NCBI GenBank assembly: GCA_963779735.1
Contig: CAVZZJ010000006.1
Location: 124,001 to 188,000, forward strand
DNA: 64,000 nucleotides
DNA from: Bog-473 sp963779735
GTDB lineage: Bacteria; Actinomycetota; Acidimicrobiia; Acidimicrobiales; RAAP-2
Reading direction: 5' to 3'
Of this stretch, positions 63,735-64,000 are shown piece by piece; positions within the stretch are counted from its first letter, which is position 1; each line of letters starts with the position of its first letter. A program made the translations under genes and the position numbers. The notes beneath the pieces were generated by a model. The model was given only the letters and a program-made list of their open reading frames with translations. It made no database searches and was not told the origin of the DNA.

Positions 63735-64000
63735 GATGGCGGTCGACAGCGGGGGCCAGGTCTCGAGCCGACCGATAGAGACGCTGCTCGAAGGGGGGAA
63801 CTTCTTCGAGTGCCCCCGGTGGCACGATGGCCGCTGGTTCATCACGGACATCTTCCGGCCCGGAATCATCACGCTGCGAGAGGATGGCAGTGACCTGCAG
63901 GATCATGCCCTGTTCGAGAAGATGGTCTCGGGCACCGGGTGGCTTCCCAGCGGGTCCCTGTTGGTGGTGGTGATCGAGGACCGGCGGGTGCTCCGCATCG
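63735..64000 (+). CDS. SMP-30/gluconolactonase-like protein, partial at window end
   Basis: From ATG 63735: ETLLEGGNFFECPRWHDGRW, FITDIFRPGIITL, then SGTGWLPSGSLLVVV. The ExPRW motif is the usual start of SMP-30/LRE-like beta-propellers (the Glu is a metal ligand). Continues past 64000. Confidence 0.85.

Overview
The window is about two thirds G+C and reads as a high-GC actinobacterium, most likely of the class Acidimicrobiia. Supporting marks are the mec-cysO-cysM sulfur-carrier operon, F420/flavin-type luciferase-like oxidoreductases, a wax ester synthase/DGAT, many GTG starts, 1-4 nt gene overlaps, and large surface proteins built from GYWLVASDGG repeats. The taxonomic placement is inference; no rRNA is present.

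Region by region. 1-6.1 kb: a catabolic cluster (periplasmic-binding protein, amidohydrolase, 3Fe-4S ferredoxin, luciferase-like oxidoreductase, SDR) mixed with wreckage: a luciferase-like/EAL chimera and a cytochrome P450 N-terminus cut by an IS256-family element (about 6110-7508). 7.6-10.8 kb: a second, unusual mobile unit with a small HTH protein, an integrase-like protein without its catalytic residues, and a DDE transposase joined to it by a TGATG overlap. 10.9-11.8 kb: tmRNA and smpB. 11.9-13.7 kb: mec-cysO-cysM, with mec frameshifted. 13.7-15.6 kb: a minus-strand operon ending in a small protein and a Doc-like toxin with a degenerate motif. 15.7-22.6 kb: housekeeping genes (MBL-fold, rph, rdgB, glycosyltransferase, LON-domain protein, glycerate kinase, a 52-aa zinc ribbon).

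22.6-38.9 kb is a surface-glycan locus. It holds a DUF4214 methyltransferase, then a tightly coupled chain clpP-ABC permease-ABC ATPase-methyltransferase-glycosyltransferase-glycosyltransferase, then a second methyltransferase-glycosyltransferase pair and another glycosyltransferase. Two large exported proteins with the same C-terminal repeats flank the second pair: one with a beta-propeller-like body, the other with a SpoIID/LytB-type domain. The likely product is a methylated polysaccharide exported by a Wzm/Wzt-type transporter.

39-49.8 kb carries peroxiredoxin, CoA-transferase, SDR, thiolase, acyl-CoA dehydrogenase, acyl-CoA synthetase, oligoribonuclease, dUTPase, WS/DGAT and an epimerase, followed by tRNA-Gly. 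The set suggests acyl-CoA and storage-lipid metabolism.

49.9-64 kb is accessory again. It has an HAF-repeat protein without a visible secretion signal, a GlcD-type oxidase with a frameshifted ThDP enzyme, and a graveyard of fragments (HtpX, luciferase-like, DUF4160-DUF2442 pair, Gfo/Idh, epimerase, carotenoid oxygenase). Intact catabolic genes sit between them: a beta-hydroxyacid dehydrogenase, an SDR, amidohydrolases and an ABC binding protein. An SMP-30-like gene runs off the end. In most of the broken plus-strand genes the frame is restored by adding one G to a short G run.
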